Source: Phycisphaeraceae bacterium (GTDB lineage: Bacteria > Planctomycetota > Phycisphaerae > Phycisphaerales > Phycisphaeraceae). From it: 6,601 bases of DNA. Where the stretch lies: contig SKPT01000233.1 in the NCBI GenBank assembly GCA_007119405.1, positions 1 to 6,601 of the forward strand, read 5' to 3'. Shown here in pieces: positions 6,517-6,601 of the stretch (positions are counted from its first letter, which is position 1; the number at the start of each line of letters is the position of its first letter). Below the pieces are notes generated by a model. That model was not told where the DNA came from, did not search any database, and saw only the letters and a program-made list of their open reading frames with translations. Made by a program: the position numbers and the translations under genes.

Positions 6517-6541
6517 TTACCCGAACCGACCGAAGCCGCCC

Positions 6542-6560
6542 CCCCTCCCTTTGGGAGGGG
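6542..6560. repeat. Perfect 8-bp hairpin (cccctccc-ttt-gggagggg)
   Basis: cccctccc (6542-6549) and gggagggg (6553-6560) are exact inverted copies around a three-base loop, followed by ctgggcgagggtg. The wording resembles intergenic repeats found across many bacterial genomes. No U-run follows on either strand, so a conventional intrinsic terminator is unlikely. The rest of 6561-6601 shows no supported gene; the window's last three bases read TGA on the minus strand, which might be an upstream stop codon but cannot be judged. Confidence 0.7.
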
Positions 6561-6601
6561 CTGGGCGAGGGTGCCTCCACAGGTCTTGCGTGACCGCTTC
6601 A

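Noticed and set aside
6542..6560. Intrinsic terminator
   Set aside because: The stem is perfect but no U-run follows on either strand, and the wording matches common intergenic repeats.

Overview
The window reads as bacterial chromosome of high GC content, about two-thirds G+C by eye. The combination of a eukaryote-like (GT3 family) glycogen synthase, a large secreted glycosidase-like protein and intergenic spaces packed with short palindromic repeats fits an environmental bacterium such as a planctomycete (Phycisphaerae-like). That placement is an inference; no rRNA or other phylogenetic marker is present.

Layout, left to right. Positions 1-250 hold no gene but contain two palindromic repeat modules (31-122 and 143-224). 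A GT3 glycogen synthase lies on the minus strand at 251-2128, with a good ribosome binding site. Upstream of it, after a 137-base spacer, an 886-residue exported protein with a clan GH-A glycoside hydrolase-like core is on the same strand (2266-4926), also with a strong ribosome binding site. A 102-base divergent region follows. A 121-residue membrane-anchored, helical-repeat-like protein is on the plus strand (5029-5394). It converges, across a 29-base gap, on an RbsC-type sugar ABC transporter permease on the minus strand (5424-6452). Positions 6453-6601 are intergenic and hold a 10-base periodic repeat, a short direct repeat and a perfect 8-bp hairpin.

Three of the four genes have a carbohydrate theme: polysaccharide attack outside the cytoplasm, sugar uptake and glycogen storage. 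The glycosidase and glycogen synthase could be co-transcribed, but their 137-base spacing and a possible -10 element before the synthase make separate transcription equally possible. The permease is convergent to the small plus-strand gene and lacks its ATPase and binding protein in the window, so it should not be assumed to belong to the same unit.

No previously undescribed system is evident. The points most worth checking are the retained allosteric arginine cluster in the glycogen synthase, the family assignment of the glycosidase, the intergenic repeats (including a 14-base word shared by both window ends), and a change in strand composition near 5.4 kb.
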